The notes beneath the pieces are model-generated. The model searched no databases, had not been told where the DNA came from, and was given only the letters and a program-made list of their open reading frames with translations. A DNA stretch of 64,000 nt from Azospirillum ramasamyi (lineage in GTDB: Bacteria > Pseudomonadota > Alphaproteobacteria > Azospirillales > Azospirillaceae): assembly GCF_003233655.1 (NCBI RefSeq), contig NZ_CP029830.1:275001-339000 (forward strand), written 5' to 3'. Below, one piece after another: positions 11,090-19,637 of this stretch (within the stretch, counting starts at the first letter, position 1; each line of letters begins with the position of its first letter). Made by a program: the position numbers and the translations under genes.

Positions 11090-11480
11090 CGGCGAGGCCC
11101 GGCGTTGGCGAATTTCGGGCAGCCTTGGGCGTCCATCACAAGCAAGCAATCGATAAGAGTCGAAGCATCCATTTATCACATGCCGGCGGGGTGCCGAGGT
11201 AGCTGTCCAATCGTCAGCCCCGTTCGGGTTATCGCCTGTGTCGAGGGGGAGAACGCGGACGAACGAGGCTTTCCAAGGCACGAGCATATTAATATATTGC
11301 AATCGGTGCCGCAGCCTGCCTCATGTTCGACCGGGCGGTCGCTTCCAGTGACCGTTCCATGGGGCGGCTTCCGGATGCTCCTCTCGGACTTGAGGCCCGC
11401 CGTGCTATTCTGGCCGGCGGCTTCCTTTTCCGTCCTGCGGACGCTTCCCCCTTATCAAGACCTGCAAACGGGACCTGGAC
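11090..11480. other. Intergenic region between histidine kinase and HAD gene
   Basis: About 390 bases between divergent genes. The part nearest the kinase (11090-11302) is open in the kinase frame but has no family similarity. A moderately A+T-rich patch at 11283-11300 may mark a promoter. No repeat, hairpin or convincing short gene is seen. Confidence 0.4.
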
Positions 11481-12143
11481 ATGACCTTGCCCTGCCAAGC
11501 GGTCCTGTTCGATTTCGACGGTGTGATCGTCGAATCGAACGCGATCAAGCTTGAAGCCTTTCTCAGCCTGTACCGCGGCCACGGCCCGGAAGTGGACCGG
11601 GCGATCGCCGATTTCTACCACCGCAACGGCGGGCTGCCCCGGGGGCAGATGCTCCGCCATTTCGATGAGGTGGTGCTGGGCCTGTCGCGGAACGACGAGC
11701 GGATCGAGGAGATGGTCAGGCGCGTCGGCGGGATGGTGGAGGACGCCGTCACCGCCTGCGAGGAGATCCCCGGCGCGCTCGACTTCATCCGCCGCCACTG
11801 CGACCGGCATCCGCTGCTCATCGCCTCGGGCACCCCGGAAACGGAACTGCGGCGGATCGTGGAGCGCCGTGGCTGGACGCCGCTGTTCGCCGAGGTCGCC
11901 GGCAGCCCCCGCCACAAGACCATCGTCGTCGCCGACCTGATCGACCGCCACGGCATCGACGCCACCCGCAGCGTCTTCGTCGGCGACGCCCTGACCGACC
12001 TGGAGGCGGCGCAGACCAACGGCCTGCCCTTCATCGGCGTCGTCCGTCCCGGTGCGGAGAACGTCTTCCCCGCCGGCACGCACATCGAACCCGACCTGAC
12101 CGCGCTGGAAGGCGCCATCGCGACGGTGCTGGGCCGCGCCTGA
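11481..12143 (+). CDS. HAD-superfamily phosphatase, beta-phosphoglucomutase/phosphoglycolate phosphatase-like
   Basis: 220 residues. Motif I is LFDFDGVIVES (nucleophile Asp11, acid/base Asp13), motif II is IASGT, the motif III Lys lies in SPRHKTIVV, and motif IV is FVGDALTDLEAA. The helical insertion between motif I and the core marks a subclass I cap, as in Gph and beta-phosphoglucomutase. The enzyme hydrolyses or transfers phosphate on a small cytoplasmic metabolite that cannot be identified from sequence. It is monocistronic, between two signalling genes. No strict ribosome site precedes the ATG, but the family motif lies only ten residues in, which fixes the start. Confidence 0.88.
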   Translation: MTLPCQAVLFDFDGVIVESNAIKLEAFLSLYRGHGPEVDRAIADFYHRNGGLPRGQMLRHFDEVVLGLSRNDERIEEMVRRVGGMVEDAVTACEEIPGALDFIRRHCDRHPLLIASGTPETELRRIVERRGWTPLFAEVAGSPRHKTIVVADLIDRHGIDATRSVFVGDALTDLEAAQTNGLPFIGVVRPGAENVFPAGTHIEPDLTALEGAIATVLGRA

Positions 12144-12531
12144 GCGCGCCGCCCGGGATGGGGCGGCCATCGTTCACGGCGCCGGCCGCCCCATCCCCGC
12201 CGGGCGCATGTCCGGCCTTCGTCCATGGGCTGGGCGGCGAAGGCCGGCGGGGGGAAGGGCGGCAGAGGAATGGCAGCGGAGGGTCGATCCGCCATCATGC
12301 GGTTCGTGGCATCCGCAAAATATCAGGGTTTCCACCAATAACATCGTGCTGGACTCCACGGCGCCCCCGCAGAACATCCTCCGCAGAACATCCTTGGAAC
12401 AACATACCCTGATCGTCAGCGACTACTGTCACCCTGGATAGATCATTAACGTTTTCTTGGGTGCTTCACGAATAAGGATGAGCCCTGGCACTTTGGTGCC
12501 AACGATTTTCATCCTCTTTCGACCCGGAACA
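12144..12531. other. Intergenic region with a perfect 14-base tandem duplication
   Basis: About 390 bases between the HAD gene and the GGDEF-EAL gene. The unit CCGCAGAACATCCT occurs twice without a gap at 12367-12380 and 12381-12394. The second half (12400-12470) is richer in A+T and likely contains the promoter of the downstream gene. No gene is seen. Confidence 0.4.
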
Positions 12532-15500
12532 ATGCACCAAGCCCTGACCGCCGAGTTGACCGCCGGGTCCGACCGGCATCCGCACCGCAAGCCGGCTCCG
12601 GCGGATGCCGTCTACGACGCGCTTCCGGTGGGGATCGCTTTTCTCGACCGACAGCTCCGTTGTCTGCGGATGAACCGGCGCATGGGCGCAATGGCGGGGC
12701 TGCCCTCCTCCTCGGCGGCAGGGGTTTCGCTGGCCGGCCTCTGGCCGGAGGCGGAAGACGCATTGCGCATGGCCCTGCCGGCCGTCCTGGCGGGTACGGT
12801 GGTCGAGGGCATCCCGCTGACCGGTACCGACGCGGTGCTGGTCGCCGCGCTGCACCCCCACATCGACGAGTACGGAGCCGAGTTCCTCTGCATCGTGGAG
12901 GATCGCACCGAACACCGGCGGCGCGAGGCCGACCTCCGGCGGTTCGAGGACTGGCATCGCCACACGCTGGAGCAGAGCAACCTCTATCCCTGGAGCAGCG
13001 ACCCCGACGGCACGCCGATGACGACGCCGCGCTGGCGCGACCGCATCGGCCTGTCCGCCGGGCAGATGACCGGGCAGGATGCCGGGCAGGACGCCACCGC
13101 CGAAGGTTGGAGCGCCGCACTCCACCCCGACGACCGCGCGCCCTTCGCCGCCGCCTGGGCCGTGGCGCTGAATAGCGGCACAGCGCTTGAAATCGACCTG
13201 CGCCTGCGCGTCACCGGAGAAGAGGCGCAAGGCGGCGACGGCCATCGCTGGTTCCGCCGCCGCGCCTCCGCCCACCGCGACGGGGATGGCCGCATCCTCC
13301 ACTGGTACGGCACCGACGAGGACATCCACGAGCGCCGTCTGGCCGAGGATGCGCTCCGCGAGAGCGAGGACCATTACCGCCATTCGGTCGAGCTGAACCC
13401 GCAATTCCCCTTCACGCTCGATGCCGACGGCCAGCTTCTTGAGGTTTCGTCGCGCTGGCGCGCCCTGGTCGGCCTGACCCACGAAGAGACGCTGGGGCAG
13501 GGCTGGATGGGCGCCGTCCACCCCGACGACCTCGGGAGCACCATGGACAATTGGGCCGAGGCCATGGCGACTGGCGTTCGGATCGACCATGAAAAGCGCA
13601 TCCGCATGGCCGACGGCAGTTATCGCTGGTTCCGCGGTCGTGCCGCCGCCCGGCGCGATGCGGCCGGCCGGGTCGTGCGCTGGTACGGCTCCACCGAGGA
13701 CATCCACGAACGGAAGCTGACGGAAGCCGCCCTGCGCGAGAGCGAGGCCTTCGCCCGCCAGATCCTCGACAACACGCCGGAATGCGTCAAGGTGCTGGAC
13801 ATGGAGGGGCGGCTGACCTTCATGAGCATCCCCGGCATCGCCCTGATGGAACTCGACGGCTTCGGCAGCGTGAACGGCCGGCCCTGGGAATCCTTCTGGC
13901 CCGAGGACCGGCGGACGCAATTGCGGGCTTCGATGCAATCCGCGCGGCAAGGCGTCACCGCCCGTTTCATCGGCTTCTGCCCGACGGCCAAGGGCACGCC
14001 CAAATGGTGGGACAACCTCATCTGCCCCCTGCCCGGCCCCGATGGACGGCCGCAGCGGCTGCTGGCGATCTCCCGCGACATCACCGACATCCAACTGGCC
14101 CGGCAGAAGGCCGACGAGTCCACGGCCCTGCTGTCCGGGGTGCTGGAGAGCACGACCGACAGCGTGGTGTTCGTCGACCGCGACTGGCGCATCACCTACC
14201 GCAACCCGGCCGCCGCCATCATCCATGAAGGCTGCGGCATCCGGCTGGGCGACGACTTCTTCGCCGCCTTCCCGCAGCAGACCGACGCCCGCGCGCTGTT
14301 CCGCAAGGCGATGGTGGAGCAGCGCCCCGTGGTCTTCGAGGAGTTCCTCACGGCGCTCGGCGAATGGACGGAGATTCATGCCTTCCCCACCGCGCAGGGC
14401 CTGTCGGTGTTCTTCCGCAACGTCACCGAACGCCGCCGCATGGAAGAGGAACGGCGCGCCGCGCAGGAGAAGATCGCGCGTCTCGCCCGGCTGGATTCGC
14501 TGACCGGCCTGTCCAACCGCCTCGATTTCCAGGAAAGGCTGGAGCAGTCCCTGCGCGAGGCGACGCCGGATTGCGTGATGGCGGTCCACTACATCGACCT
14601 GGACCAGTTCAAGGCGGTCAACGACACGCTGGGCCACCCGGCCGGCGACGCGCTGCTGCGGCAGGTGGCCGACCGGCTGCGCGGCTGCATCGGCCCGGCC
14701 GACCTCGTGTCCCGATTCGGCGGCGACGAATTCGCCATTCTCCAGCCCGGCCTGTGGGGACCGGGCGAGGCGGAGGAGCTTGCCCGCTGCATCGTCTCCG
14801 CCCTGGCGCAGCCCTTCGACATCGACGGCGCCCAGATCCAGACCGGCACCAGCATCGGCATCGCCCTGTCCCACCGCGACGGGACCGACGCCGATACCCT
14901 GATAAAGGCGGCGGACATCGCGCTCTACCGCGCCAAGGCCGACGGGCGCAACACCCACCGCTTCTTCGCGCCGGAGATGGCGGAACGGCTGAAGGCCTTC
15001 CACGACCTGAAGCTCGGCCTGCACGACGCCCTCCGCCGCGACGAGTTCGAACTGCACTACCAGCCGCTGATCGCCACCGACGACGGCCATATCCGCGGCT
15101 TCGAGGCGCTGATCCGCTGGCGCCATCCGAGGCTCGGCCTGATCAGCCCGGCCGACTTCATCCCGGTGGCGGAGGAAACCGGCCTGATCGCCCCCATCGG
15201 CGAATGGGCCCTGCGCACCGCCTGCCGCGAGGCCATGCGCTGGCCGGACGGGATCGGGATCAGCGTCAACGTCTCCTCCGTCCAGTTCCGCAACAAGGGG
15301 CTGGTCGAGGCGGTGCGCAACGCCCTGGCCGACACCGGCCTCGCCCCCGGCCGCCTGGAGCTGGAAATCACCGAATCCGTCCTGCTGCAGGACGACGACA
15401 CCAACCTCAACACCCTGCGCGAGCTGCGGGCGCTCGGCACCCGCATCGTCATGGACGATTTCGGCACCGGCTATTCGGCGCTGGGCTATCTCTGCCGCTT

Positions 15501-15837
15501 CCCCTTCGACAAGGTGAAGATCGACCGCAGCTTCGTCGCCGACCTGCCGCGCTGCACCGGCTCCACCGCCGTGGTGCAGGCGGTGGCCGGCATGGGCCGC
15601 AACCTCGGCATCGTCATCACCGCCGAAGGGGTGGAGGACCGGGCGCAGCTCGACGCCGTGCGGCGGCTGGGCTGCCACGAGGCGCAGGGCTTCCACCTCT
15701 CGCGCCCGATCCCAGCGGCGGAGGTGCCGGCGCTGATCAGCCGGCTGCAGGATGGCCGGCTGCAGGATGGCCGGCTGCAAGGTGGCCGACTGCAGGGCGA
15801 TCGGCTTCAGGGCGCCCGACTTCAGAGGGGCGGCTGA
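12532..15837 (+). CDS. Multi-PAS diguanylate cyclase/phosphodiesterase (PAS x5, GGDEF, EAL)
   Basis: About 1101 residues from the ATG at 12532; in-frame TTG 12457 and ATG 12478 are alternatives, and none has a good ribosome site. About five PAS/PAC modules come first; two contain the PAC-like segments (E)DIHERRLAEDALRESE and EDIHERKLTEAALRESE. GGDEF is intact (residues 730-734), but the upstream product-inhibition site RxxD reads GPAD. The EAL domain is complete: EAL 858-860, NVSSVQF, EITES, DDFGTGYSALG, KIDRSFV and AEGVED, so c-di-GMP hydrolysis is plausible. The last 30 residues are six copies of a pentapeptide RLQ(D/G/R)x. Predicted to be cytoplasmic, making and/or degrading c-di-GMP in response to PAS signals. 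Confidence 0.92.
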   Translation: MHQALTAELTAGSDRHPHRKPAPADAVYDALPVGIAFLDRQLRCLRMNRRMGAMAGLPSSSAAGVSLAGLWPEAEDALRMALPAVLAGTVVEGIPLTGTDAVLVAALHPHIDEYGAEFLCIVEDRTEHRRREADLRRFEDWHRHTLEQSNLYPWSSDPDGTPMTTPRWRDRIGLSAGQMTGQDAGQDATAEGWSAALHPDDRAPFAAAWAVALNSGTALEIDLRLRVTGEEAQGGDGHRWFRRRASAHRDGDGRILHWYGTDEDIHERRLAEDALRESEDHYRHSVELNPQFPFTLDADGQLLEVSSRWRALVGLTHEETLGQGWMGAVHPDDLGSTMDNWAEAMATGVRIDHEKRIRMADGSYRWFRGRAAARRDAAGRVVRWYGSTEDIHERKLTEAALRESEAFARQILDNTPECVKVLDMEGRLTFMSIPGIALMELDGFGSVNGRPWESFWPEDRRTQLRASMQSARQGVTARFIGFCPTAKGTPKWWDNLICPLPGPDGRPQRLLAISRDITDIQLARQKADESTALLSGVLESTTDSVVFVDRDWRITYRNPAAAIIHEGCGIRLGDDFFAAFPQQTDARALFRKAMVEQRPVVFEEFLTALGEWTEIHAFPTAQGLSVFFRNVTERRRMEEERRAAQEKIARLARLDSLTGLSNRLDFQERLEQSLREATPDCVMAVHYIDLDQFKAVNDTLGHPAGDALLRQVADRLRGCIGPADLVSRFGGDEFAILQPGLWGPGEAEELARCIVSALAQPFDIDGAQIQTGTSIGIALSHRDGTDADTLIKAADIALYRAKADGRNTHRFFAPEMAERLKAFHDLKLGLHDALRRDEFELHYQPLIATDDGHIRGFEALIRWRHPRLGLISPADFIPVAEETGLIAPIGEWALRTACREAMRWPDGIGISVNVSSVQFRNKGLVEAVRNALADTGLAPGRLELEITESVLLQDDDTNLNTLRELRALGTRIVMDDFGTGYSALGYLCRFPFDKVKIDRSFVADLPRCTGSTAVVQAVAGMGRNLGIVITAEGVEDRAQLDAVRRLGCHEAQGFHLSRPIPAAEVPALISRLQDGRLQDGRLQGGRLQGDRLQGARLQRGG
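15742..15831 (+). repeat. 15-base coding tandem repeat (six units)
   Basis: Six consecutive 15-base units read in frame as RLQDG, RLQDG, RLQGG, RLQGD, RLQGA and RLQRG at the extreme C-terminus of the GGDEF-EAL protein. Units 1 and 2 (15742-15771) are identical at DNA level and later units drift by one to five bases, the pattern of a slippage-generated minisatellite. It keeps the frame whatever the copy number. Confidence 0.85.
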
Positions 15838-15911
15838 CCGCAACGCCTTCCGGCGCCGGCTGTTCTGGTACGGGAACGCTTCCCGCCAGGACGCCGCCCC
15901 GGAGGATACCC

Positions 15912-16238
15912 ATGGCAAAGACCACCACCGACCACGACGAGATCCGCCGCTGGGCCGAAAGCCACGGCGGCAAGCCCGCCGTCGTCCGCAGCACCCATGA
16001 TGAAAGCGGCGGCCGGAACCGCAAGACCGGTGTCGGCCTGCTGCGCCTGATGTTCCCCAAGGCCCGCCAGTCGAACCATGGCGAGTTGGAGGAGATCGAC
16101 TGGAACGAGTTCTTCCGGCAGTTCGAGGACTCCAAGCTGGCGCTGCTCTACGAGGAGGGCTCCAACTTCAACAAACTGATCGGCCGCGACACCGCCGAGA
16201 AGCGGGAGCACGGCGACCACAAGGCGGCCCGGCACTGA
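15912..16238 (+). CDS. Conserved small hypothetical protein (about 108 aa)
   Basis: 108 residues beginning MAKTTTDHDEIRRWAESHGG and containing LLRLMFPKARQ, EEIDWNEFFRQFEDSKLALLYEE and FNKLIGRD. GGAGGA lies upstream with five bases between it and the ATG. I recognise the shape of a small family common in proteobacteria that is often given a misleading glucan-branching-enzyme label in databases. No catalytic domain is present and the true role is unknown. It stands alone, 74 bases after the GGDEF-EAL gene and converging on the histidine phosphatase gene. Confidence 0.8.
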   Translation: MAKTTTDHDEIRRWAESHGGKPAVVRSTHDESGGRNRKTGVGLLRLMFPKARQSNHGELEEIDWNEFFRQFEDSKLALLYEEGSNFNKLIGRDTAEKREHGDHKAARH

Positions 16239-16261
16239 CGGATGCCGGGCGGGCATCGCCG

Positions 16262-16975
16262 TCAGTCCAAATCCAGCAGCGGGCCGAAGGCCTCCTCCAG
16301 GCTGGTGCGGTGCAGGCCGAGCTTCGCCGGGTTCCCGGGGGTCAGGTTCACGCTACGGATCAGCCGGCGCAGCACGCGGCCGTCGGCCACATCGACGTCG
16401 ATGATGTTGATGCAGCCGTAATCCTGCTCGAAGGCCGACAGGGCGGACAGGCCGGCCCCGCAGGCCCAGGACAGCAGCATGCGGTTCACGCCGTCATGGG
16501 CGGCCAGCGCCAGATGGGTCCAGCCCGGTTCGCGCACCAGCGCCTCGATGGCCGACACCACCCGGTCGCGAACCGCCGCGAAGCCGTCGCCGCCGGCAAA
16601 GCTTCCCTCTTCGCTGGCTGCGTCGAAGCCGTAGACATAGGCGGCTTCGCGGCTCTCCTTCGGAACGCCGGCCAGCCGCCCGGCGCGGATTTCCAGGAAG
16701 GCCGGATGGTCCTCCACGGCCAGCCCATGCGGTTCGGCGACCAGTTCCGCCGTCTGCCGCGTGCGGGCGAGGCCGGAACACAACACGCGGTCGAGCGGCG
16801 CGGCGGAGAGCAGCGCACCGGCCGCCCGCGCCTCCTCCCGCCCGCGTTCGGTCAGGGCGGCCAGCTTCGGGTTCAGCGGCTTGCCGTCGGCATCGTAATA
16901 GGCGACATGCCCGTGGCGGAGCAGGTAGAGGCGCCGCCGCGCGACGGTGCCGTCCAGCGGGGCGAACAGGCTCAT
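16262..16975 (-). CDS. Histidine phosphatase family protein
   Basis: 237 residues of the phosphoglycerate-mutase-like (branch 1) superfamily. The catalytic motif LLRHGH puts the phospho-accepting His at residue 21. Further family features are CSGLARTRQTAELV with its phosphate-contacting Arg, the acidic FLEIRAGRL and the second His in LAAHDGVNRML. It overlaps the DUF6285 gene by four bases (ATGA) and is the last of five minus-strand genes. Within an operon that carries a kinase for acyl-CoA-type substrates, a role in removing or recycling phosphate on an intermediate is an attractive inference. The classical Lva set of Pseudomonas putida, as I know it, does not include this gene. Confidence 0.88.
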   Translation of the reverse strand: MSLFAPLDGTVARRRLYLLRHGHVAYYDADGKPLNPKLAALTERGREEARAAGALLSAAPLDRVLCSGLARTRQTAELVAEPHGLAVEDHPAFLEIRAGRLAGVPKESREAAYVYGFDAASEEGSFAGGDGFAAVRDRVVSAIEALVREPGWTHLALAAHDGVNRMLLSWACGAGLSALSAFEQDYGCINIIDVDVADGRVLRRLIRSVNLTPGNPAKLGLHRTSLEEAFGPLLDLD

Positions 16976-17385
16976 CGCCCCGGTCCCGGCGTTTCGGGTT
17001 TCGGCGTCGCGGGCTTCGAAATTTCCGCCGCCAGCCGCTTCGGATTGCTCACCGCCAGCCTTGCCCGCGTGATGTCCTTCAGCACCGCCCGTAGGGCGGC
17101 CTGCCGTTCGGGGGAATCGAACCCTCCGCCGTCGATGTCGGTGCAGAGCCGGGGCAGCAGTTCCCGCAGATCGCCCTTGGCATCGATGAGTCTGCCCACC
17201 GCGTCGGCAAGCTCCGCTTCGCCCTTGCCGCCGGCCGCCAGCTCGCGTTCGGCCACGCCGAGCGCGTTGGCGATCATCAGCGCGGTGAAGCGCTGGTCGG
17301 CCGGGATCACCGGCAGGATCGACTCGCGGAAGCTGCGGAGCGCGATGGCGACGAGGTCGCCGGCCTTGGGATCGTCGTTGATCAT
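16972..17385 (-). CDS. DUF6285 protein, probable partner of the adjacent kinase (LvaB-like)
   Basis: 137 residues starting MINDDPKAGDLVAIALRSFR. It is mostly helical with the segment FTALMIANALGVAERELAAG and a Pro-rich tail (KPATPKPETPGPGR). It shares ATGA overlaps with both neighbours: its start overlaps the kinase stop, and its stop overlaps the phosphatase start. Small proteins of this kind regularly sit next to APH-type kinases in 4-hydroxyacyl-CoA operons. In P. putida LvaB is needed for full activity of kinase LvaA. That role is transferred here from context, not from any catalytic motif. The frame runs upstream to 17559 but only inside the kinase gene. Confidence 0.8.
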   Translation of the reverse strand: MINDDPKAGDLVAIALRSFRESILPVIPADQRFTALMIANALGVAERELAAGGKGEAELADAVGRLIDAKGDLRELLPRLCTDIDGGGFDSPERQAALRAVLKDITRARLAVSNPKRLAAEISKPATPKPETPGPGR

Positions 17386-18428
17386 ACGAAACCTCCGCGC
17401 GCCGCGACGGCGTCCAGGTGCAGCAACAGGTCCATTTCGATCTCCGGCAGCATCCGCCCGGTCAGCGCCAGTTCCAGCGACGGTTCGGTGCCGGAGATGT
17501 GGCGGTCGGCCTGCTGGATCGCGATCACCGCCCAGCGCATGCAGGCGGCGGCTTCCCAATAGGCGACGGCATGGGGGTCCACGGGACGGCCGGCGGTCTC
17601 CTCGTAGCCGGCATAGAAATCGGCGCGGTCGGCGATGCCGCCGGCTTCACGGTCGTTGCGGCCGAAGCGCCAGCAGGCGGCGCAGAACCAGCCGAGATCC
17701 TCCATCGGGTCGGACCAGCCCGCGAACTCCCAATCGATGATGGCGGACAGCCGGCCGTCCTCGACCATGTAGTTGCCGGTGCGGTAGTCGCGGTGGCACA
17801 GCACGAGATCGCCGGCGGGCGGCGCGTTGCGCTCCAGCCAGCGCAGGCCGTAGGCCAGCACCGGATCGGTCGCCGCATAGCGCCCGGCCCAATGGCGGAA
17901 ATCATGGGCGGCCTGCCGCGCCGGCGTCGGCTCGGGCAGCGGCAGGAACTCCAGCCCCGCCGTCCCCGGCCGCACACGATGGATCAGGCCGAGCTGCCGG
18001 CCGAGTTCGCGGGCCAGATCGCGCTGCGGCGCGTCGCTCTTGACGATGCGGAAGCCGGCGGCGATGCCCGCCGCCCGCCGCATGATGTAGAAGGGCGCGC
18101 CCAGCATCGCCGGGTCGGCGCCGACGAACAGCGGTTCCGGCACCGTGGCGCCAGTGGCGAATACGGCGCCGAGGACCGCCGCCTCCTGCGCCTTGCCGAG
18201 GCTGGCCGACACGCCGGACGCGGAGCCGGTGCGCAGCACGCAGGCATGGCGGCCGTCCAGCCGCCCCCCGTCGATCTCCAGCGTCACCGCCAGATTGAGC
18301 GAGATGGCGCCGCCGCTGAGACGCCCCTCATCGATCACCGTCACGGCCCTGGCCCCGGCCTGCCCGGCCAGCCAGGACTCCAGCGCCGCCTTCCGCTCCG
18401 CGGTCAGGCCGGTCCCGCCGCCGCTCAT
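17382..18428 (-). CDS. APH-family phosphotransferase, probable 4-hydroxyacyl-CoA kinase (LvaA-like)
   Basis: 348 residues with a protein-kinase-like fold. The catalytic loop LCHRDYRTGNYMV (His212-Arg213-Asp214) and the metal-binding IIDWEFAGWSDPMEDL are intact, as in ACAD10/ACAD11-type kinases and LvaA. In that family the enzyme phosphorylates the 4-hydroxyl of a 4-hydroxyacyl-CoA, and the ACAD-like partner then eliminates phosphate. ATGA overlaps join it to the ACAD gene upstream and the DUF6285 gene downstream. Antibiotic resistance is unlikely given this operon. The acyl-chain substrate cannot be read from sequence. Confidence 0.85.
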   Translation of the reverse strand: MSGGGTGLTAERKAALESWLAGQAGARAVTVIDEGRLSGGAISLNLAVTLEIDGGRLDGRHACVLRTGSASGVSASLGKAQEAAVLGAVFATGATVPEPLFVGADPAMLGAPFYIMRRAAGIAAGFRIVKSDAPQRDLARELGRQLGLIHRVRPGTAGLEFLPLPEPTPARQAAHDFRHWAGRYAATDPVLAYGLRWLERNAPPAGDLVLCHRDYRTGNYMVEDGRLSAIIDWEFAGWSDPMEDLGWFCAACWRFGRNDREAGGIADRADFYAGYEETAGRPVDPHAVAYWEAAACMRWAVIAIQQADRHISGTEPSLELALTGRMLPEIEMDLLLHLDAVAARGGFV

Positions 18429-19621
18429 CGCCAGCCCCAGAAATCGTCGCCCTCGGCGAGATAGCTGCGGCTCAGCACCATCTTGTGGACCTCCGACGCG
18501 CCGTCGACCAGCTTGGCCTGCCGGGCGTAGCGGTAGATCCATTCCAGCACGGTGTCCTTGGAATAGCCGCGCGCGCCGCAGAGCTGGATCGCCGTGTCCG
18601 CCGCCTTGAACAGCGTGTCGGCGACCTGGACCTTGGCCATCGACACTTCCTTGCGGGCAAAGCTGCCGCTGTCCAGCGCGTGCGCCGCCTTCATGGTCAG
18701 CAGGCGGCCGATCTCGATCTGCATCGCCGTCTCGCCCAGCATCCACTGCACGCCCTCATGCTCGGCCAGCGGCATGCCGAAGCTCTCGCGCTCCTTCACG
18801 TAGGCCGCGGCGATCTCCAGGCAGCGCTTGGCGAGACCGGTCCAGCGCATGCAGTGGGTCAGCCGCGCGGGACCGAGGCGGATCTGCGTCGCCTTCAGTC
18901 CGTCGCCGACCTTCATCAGCACATTCTCGTCCGGGATCTCCAGCCCCTCGAAGATCAGCTCGCAATGGCCGCCATGTTCTTCCGGCCCCATGATCGGGAT
19001 GCGGCGTTCGATGCGCCAGCCCGGCTGGTCCTTGTCGAACAGGAAGGCGGTCAGCCCCTTCCGCGGATCGTCCGAGGTGCGGGCCATCAGGATGAAGTGC
19101 TGCGCCGCGTCGGCCCCGGTGATGAACCATTTCCGGCCCGAAACGACCCAGCGGTCGCCCTTGCGCTCCGCCCTGGTCATCATCATCGACGGGTCGGAGC
19201 CGCCGCCGGGATGCGGTTCGGTCATGGCGAAGGCGCTGCGCACCCGGCCCTCGACGATGGGGGCGAGCCAGCGCTCCTTCTGGGCCGGCGTGCCGACCAT
19301 GCTGAGAAGCCGCATGTTGCCGTCGTCGGGGGCGGCGGCGTTGAAGCAGACCGGCCCGAAGATGGAACGGTTCATCTCCTCGTAGCAGGCGGCGACCCCG
19401 ACCATCGGCAGCCCCTGCCCGCCGACGTCCTTCGGCAGCTGCAGGGTCCACAGCCCGGCGGCCTTGGCCTTGGCGCGCAAGGCCGCCAGCGGGGCATCGG
19501 CGATGTTCTCGTGCTCGTCCCAGTTGGCGCGGTCGGCCTCGACCGGGAGGATCTCCTCCTCGACGAAGGCGCGCACACGGCGGCGGTAGTCGTCCAGCTC
19601 CGGGGGAAGGGTGAAGTCCAT
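18425..19621 (-). CDS. Acyl-CoA-dehydrogenase-like protein (LvaC/ACAD11-like), catalytic Glu replaced by Asp
   Basis: 398 residues with the normal three-domain ACAD layout and FAD contacts FAMTEPHPGGGSDPSMM and WFITGADAAQH. The place of the catalytic base in ordinary ACADs (YEGTSEIQ) reads VDGASEVHKMVLSR, so Asp373 stands for the Glu. This variant is typical, as far as I recall, of the ACAD10/11 and LvaC branch, which acts on phosphorylated 4-hydroxyacyl-CoA to give 3-hydroxyacyl-CoA rather than only making a 2,3-double bond. It lies 16 bases after the SDR gene and overlaps the kinase gene. Cytoplasmic flavoprotein. Confidence 0.9.
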   Translation of the reverse strand: MDFTLPPELDDYRRRVRAFVEEEILPVEADRANWDEHENIADAPLAALRAKAKAAGLWTLQLPKDVGGQGLPMVGVAACYEEMNRSIFGPVCFNAAAPDDGNMRLLSMVGTPAQKERWLAPIVEGRVRSAFAMTEPHPGGGSDPSMMMTRAERKGDRWVVSGRKWFITGADAAQHFILMARTSDDPRKGLTAFLFDKDQPGWRIERRIPIMGPEEHGGHCELIFEGLEIPDENVLMKVGDGLKATQIRLGPARLTHCMRWTGLAKRCLEIAAAYVKERESFGMPLAEHEGVQWMLGETAMQIEIGRLLTMKAAHALDSGSFARKEVSMAKVQVADTLFKAADTAIQLCGARGYSKDTVLEWIYRYARQAKLVDGASEVHKMVLSRSYLAEGDDFWGWR

Positions 19622-19637
19622 GGAACGGCTCCGTTCT

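Noticed and set aside
12466..15918. 1150-residue open frame antisense to the GGDEF-EAL gene
   Set aside because: Composition (His, Gln, Gly, Val, Ala rich) matches a codon-position shadow; there are no motifs and no ribosome site, and the sense frame is fully explained.
14364..16238. Apparent long ORF ending with the 108-residue protein
   Set aside because: The upstream part is a shadow of the GGDEF-EAL gene. A strong ribosome site and ATG at 15912 define the real small gene.
17382..18428. Aminoglycoside resistance gene
   Set aside because: The APH fold is present, but operon context with an ACAD-like protein, DUF6285 and SDR indicates a hydroxyacyl-CoA kinase instead.
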